A stretch of 64,000 bases of DNA, from positions 33,294,001 to 33,358,000 of the forward strand of contig OZ231128.1 in assembly GCA_965153355.1 (NCBI GenBank). The letters run 5' to 3'. Under the pieces are notes generated by a model, which had not been told where the DNA came from, ran no database searches, and saw only the letters and a list, made by a program, of their open reading frames with translations. The position numbers were made by a program, and so were the translations under genes. Below, one piece after another: positions 61,431 through 64,000 of this stretch. Source of the stretch: Flaccisagitta enflata (taxonomy: Eukaryota; Chaetognatha; Sagittoidea; Aphragmophora). The number at the start of each line of letters is the position of its first letter. The first letter of the stretch is position 1.

Positions 61431-61757
61431 ATCATGACTCACAGTAAGTTGTAAGCCATACATGCGGCCATGTCTTATTAGTGGGTGCCCTCTAGCGGTT
61501 GTTCACTTTATAAGATAGATTCATTGTTCTGAAAAAATGTGAATATTTCAAAAAGCACTCTGGGAAATCTTTTGCACTCCTTTGCCATGGATTAAACATG
61601 GGCTTGACCATTAGAAACCGTCACAAAAGTAGCATTACTCCCATGGTGGAGATACAGAGCAGTCGACAGGAATTGTAAATTGTAGGAACATGTTCATGCA
61701 ACGAAGAGCTCATTTAATAGGAAATGCAATTCATCAGATTCCAACTGATCTGAACGC
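61431..61757. other. No gene recognised
   Basis: Unique sequence between the 41-bp minisatellite and the GA array. Confidence 0.4.
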
Positions 61758-61906
<149 letters not shown>

Positions 61907-61914
61907 AAGACAGG

Positions 61915-62590
61915 AGCTAAAACGGAGAGGAGATTGGCGATAATCCAGAAGAGGAAACGCAGTTTTGTCATCGGGACACTTCCGTTAAAAGCCATTAATA
62001 CTCTCCTCGGTAACAAACAGAGACATTGACAAAGAAACAGTGAAGAAAGGCGATTTTGTCATTGTGAGATTCGTTTCTGATGGTGTTTATCCAGAGGGGC
62101 TGTGAGACAAACAGAGAAAAAAATGCTGTCTCTAGTAGTTTCGCGTTCTCCGACGTTAATCCAGATGGGCGGATTACAGTTAGTCATTGAGACAGAGACA
62201 GAGAGGAGGAGCAGTTTTTGCCATTAAAAGAAGAGATTATCATTTGTATTCTTTTTGGTGACAGACACATTGAGTCAGAAACAGGGAGGAAGGGCGATTT
62301 TGACATTTGGAGACTCTTATCTGGAAATTGTCCAGGAGGGTGCGTGAAAGAGACAGTGAGACAGGAAGAGCGATTTCGTCTCTTGTAGAATCGCGTTGGA
62401 TGGCGTTTATCCAGAAGGGCGAGTCACAGAGAAACAGAGAGAAAAAGACAGAGGTAAAGAGGAAGAGAAATCCAGAAGGTTTTTAACCCAGAGGGGCTAG
62501 TCACGGAGACACAGAGACAAAGAGACAGAGATAGAGAGGAAGAAAGATTTCGTCTTTGGTAGGATCGCGTTATACGGCGCTAAGCGCTTC
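61915..62590. repeat. Degenerate ~85-bp tandem repeat
   Basis: Words like GGCGATTTTGTCATT, ATCGCGTTGGATGGCGTTTA and TCCAGAGGGGCT, each followed by GAGACAGAGA-like purines, recur at about 61959, 62050, 62122, 62209, 62294, 62370 and 62545. Strongly diverged. The GA microsatellite at 61760-61903 abuts it. Confidence 0.65.
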
Positions 62591-62649
62591 GTGGGAATAA
62601 GAAGATTCTCTGAATGAATCTTCGGGGACTGGGTTGACCTTTTGAAGAC

Positions 62650-62800
62650 CGTGATGATGACGATGACGACGACGATGGCGTCAACCATGACGATGATGGC
62701 GACGATGACGACGACGATAATGTCAACCATGACGATGATGATGACGATGACGACGACTATGATGTCAACCATGACGATGATGGCGACGATGACGACGCTG
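62650..62800. repeat. 42-bp repeat of GAC/GAT codon-like triplets
   Basis: GTCAACCATGACGATGATGG followed by CGACGATGACGACGACGATAAT, about 3.5 units. Confidence 0.8.
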
Positions 62801-63005
62801 GCGGCGGAGTTCCCCATAAGGATCGTAATATCACCATTTCTGTCAAATTCATTGTCCAAGAGGTTATACATAACGATTTGTCTTTGAATTAGATATCATT
62901 GTTCATATCATGCCCAGTGCCCACATCATCTTGTGCAAAAGTACCCCTACCTAACCCAGTTTGTCCATGGCTGATTTCTAATAAGACTTTTTCATACAAA
63001 CAGTG

Positions 63006-63192
63006 AAAAAGAAGAAGAAGAAGAAGAAGAAGAAGAAGAAGAAGAAGAAGAAGAAGAAGAAGAAGAAGAAGAAGAAGAAGAAGAAGAAGAAGAAGAAGAA
63101 GAAGGAGAAAAAGAAGAAGAAGAAGAAGAAGAAGAAGAAGAAGAAGAAGAAGAAGAAGAAGAAGAAGAAGAAGAAGAAGAAGAAGAAGAATT
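63006..63192. repeat. GAA trinucleotide array
   Basis: About 60 units with one GGAGAAA interruption; touches family B at 63225. Confidence 0.98.
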
Positions 63193-63224
63193 AGAAGGAG
63201 AAGAACAAGTCATCCGAGGATTGC

Positions 63225-63716
63225 ACATGGTCAGCGGTACCCAATGCCCTGCTTGGAGTGATTAGCTGAAGAATTGCAGAAGAGCAGGGCAGCGGCCCCA
63301 AAGGGCCAATATCCTGTAGGACAAAGGGGTGAATTTCTAGACATCCTGAGACGGTATATTTGAGGCCTTGAAAGCAACTTTCCATGTCATTCAATAAGAA
63401 TTTTGCATTTTTTTCAATTTCTTTTCAATTTACCATGTTATTCAATGGGAATTTTATATTTTTCTCAATTTTCATTATTTTCTATGTTATTCAATGGGAA
63501 TCATGCAATTTTTCATTTTTTTGTTAATTTTCTATGTTATTCAATGGGAAGTTTGTATTTTGTCAATTTCCCATGTTATTCAATGGGAATTTGAGGCTTG
63601 AGAAGCTTAGGGGGGGATGTACATACGTACGGACGGACAGAGGGATGGACGTAAGGACGTCTGGAAATTCACCCCTGTGTCCTACAGGACATCGGCCCTT
63701 TGGGGTTGCTGCCCAA
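63225..63716. mobile_element. Family B foldback element, subtype II, AT-rich core
   Basis: Left outer GCACATGGTCAGCGGTACCC (63223); left inner GCAGGGCAGCGGCCCCAAAG, then GGCCAATATCCTGTAGGACA and GGTGAATTTC (63284-63338). Core (63385-63596): units of TTCAATGGGAATTTT type with CCATGTTATTCAATGGGAAT. Right inner GAAATTCACCCCTGTGTCCT, then ACAGGACATCGGCCCTTTGG (63664-63704). Flanked on both sides by trinucleotide repeats. Confidence 0.8.
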
Positions 63717-63737
63717 AAAGGAATGGAAGAAGAAGAA

Positions 63738-63860
<123 letters not shown>

Positions 63861-64000
63861 ATAGCAGAAAAATCCATAATTTCATCAACTCCCTTTATGC
63901 GTATTTAAGCGATTAGATGTAGAATTAGAAATGAACTCATTGAAAGACTCAATGTCACATCTAGGCCTAGGCAGACAAAGGGAAAGAGATAACAATGCCG

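Overview
This window is eukaryotic, most likely from an invertebrate animal. The reasons are very long dinucleotide to hexanucleotide microsatellites, nested short DNA transposons with TA or 8-bp target duplications, a non-LTR retrotransposon with a restriction-like endonuclease, and no intact host gene. I cannot name the species. Base composition is moderate, and I saw no rRNA gene, intact tRNA gene, CRISPR array or bacterial-style operon. The many long reading frames over the microsatellites are artefacts of period-2, -3, -4 and -6 repeats.

Layout. 0-6 kb holds microsatellites and a nested pile: two short elements in a row (family A), the second interrupted by an 802-bp palindromic TA-flanked MITE. 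6.5-6.9 kb holds a 334-bp hAT-like MITE with an 8-bp target duplication. 7.05-14.57 kb is a tandem array of a ~1,035-bp unit (seven full periods plus a partial one) with internal direct and inverted repeats. 14.8-31.7 kb is dense in microsatellites, with a TA-flanked MITE inside a decayed family A copy at 18.0-18.9 kb and a large dispersed repeat (family D) at 23.4-25.1 kb. 31.7-34.7 kb is the only protein-coding region I can support: reverse transcriptase followed by a zinc-knuckle/restriction-like endonuclease module of the R2/R4/NeSL kind, split by a -1 frame change. 35.6-38.9 kb and 45.2-46.8 kb hold foldback elements (family B). 40.4-41.8 kb is TTG and GGT repeats. 42.7-43.8 and 46.8-47.5 kb are an inverted pair (family C); one member carries a family A insertion that is absent from the other. 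51.5 kb has 281 bp of AC repeat, followed by a second, inverted copy of family D. 53.9-64 kb is again microsatellites, minisatellites, a MITE inside a minisatellite, and two more family B elements.

The most unusual content is two families of short non-coding elements. Family A (about 150-230 bp when uninterrupted) begins AACAAGGCCGGATACACGGC, has an expandable CCGA/CCAA core, and ends in a small hairpin followed by TAAAAAT. Hairpin stems differ between copies, but base changes on one arm are matched on the other. Family B has two tiers of inverted repeats around a minisatellite core that differs from copy to copy. Neither codes for protein, so both would depend on enzymes supplied elsewhere. 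The names A, B, C, D and H are mine. All similarities were judged by eye within this window; no database search was run.
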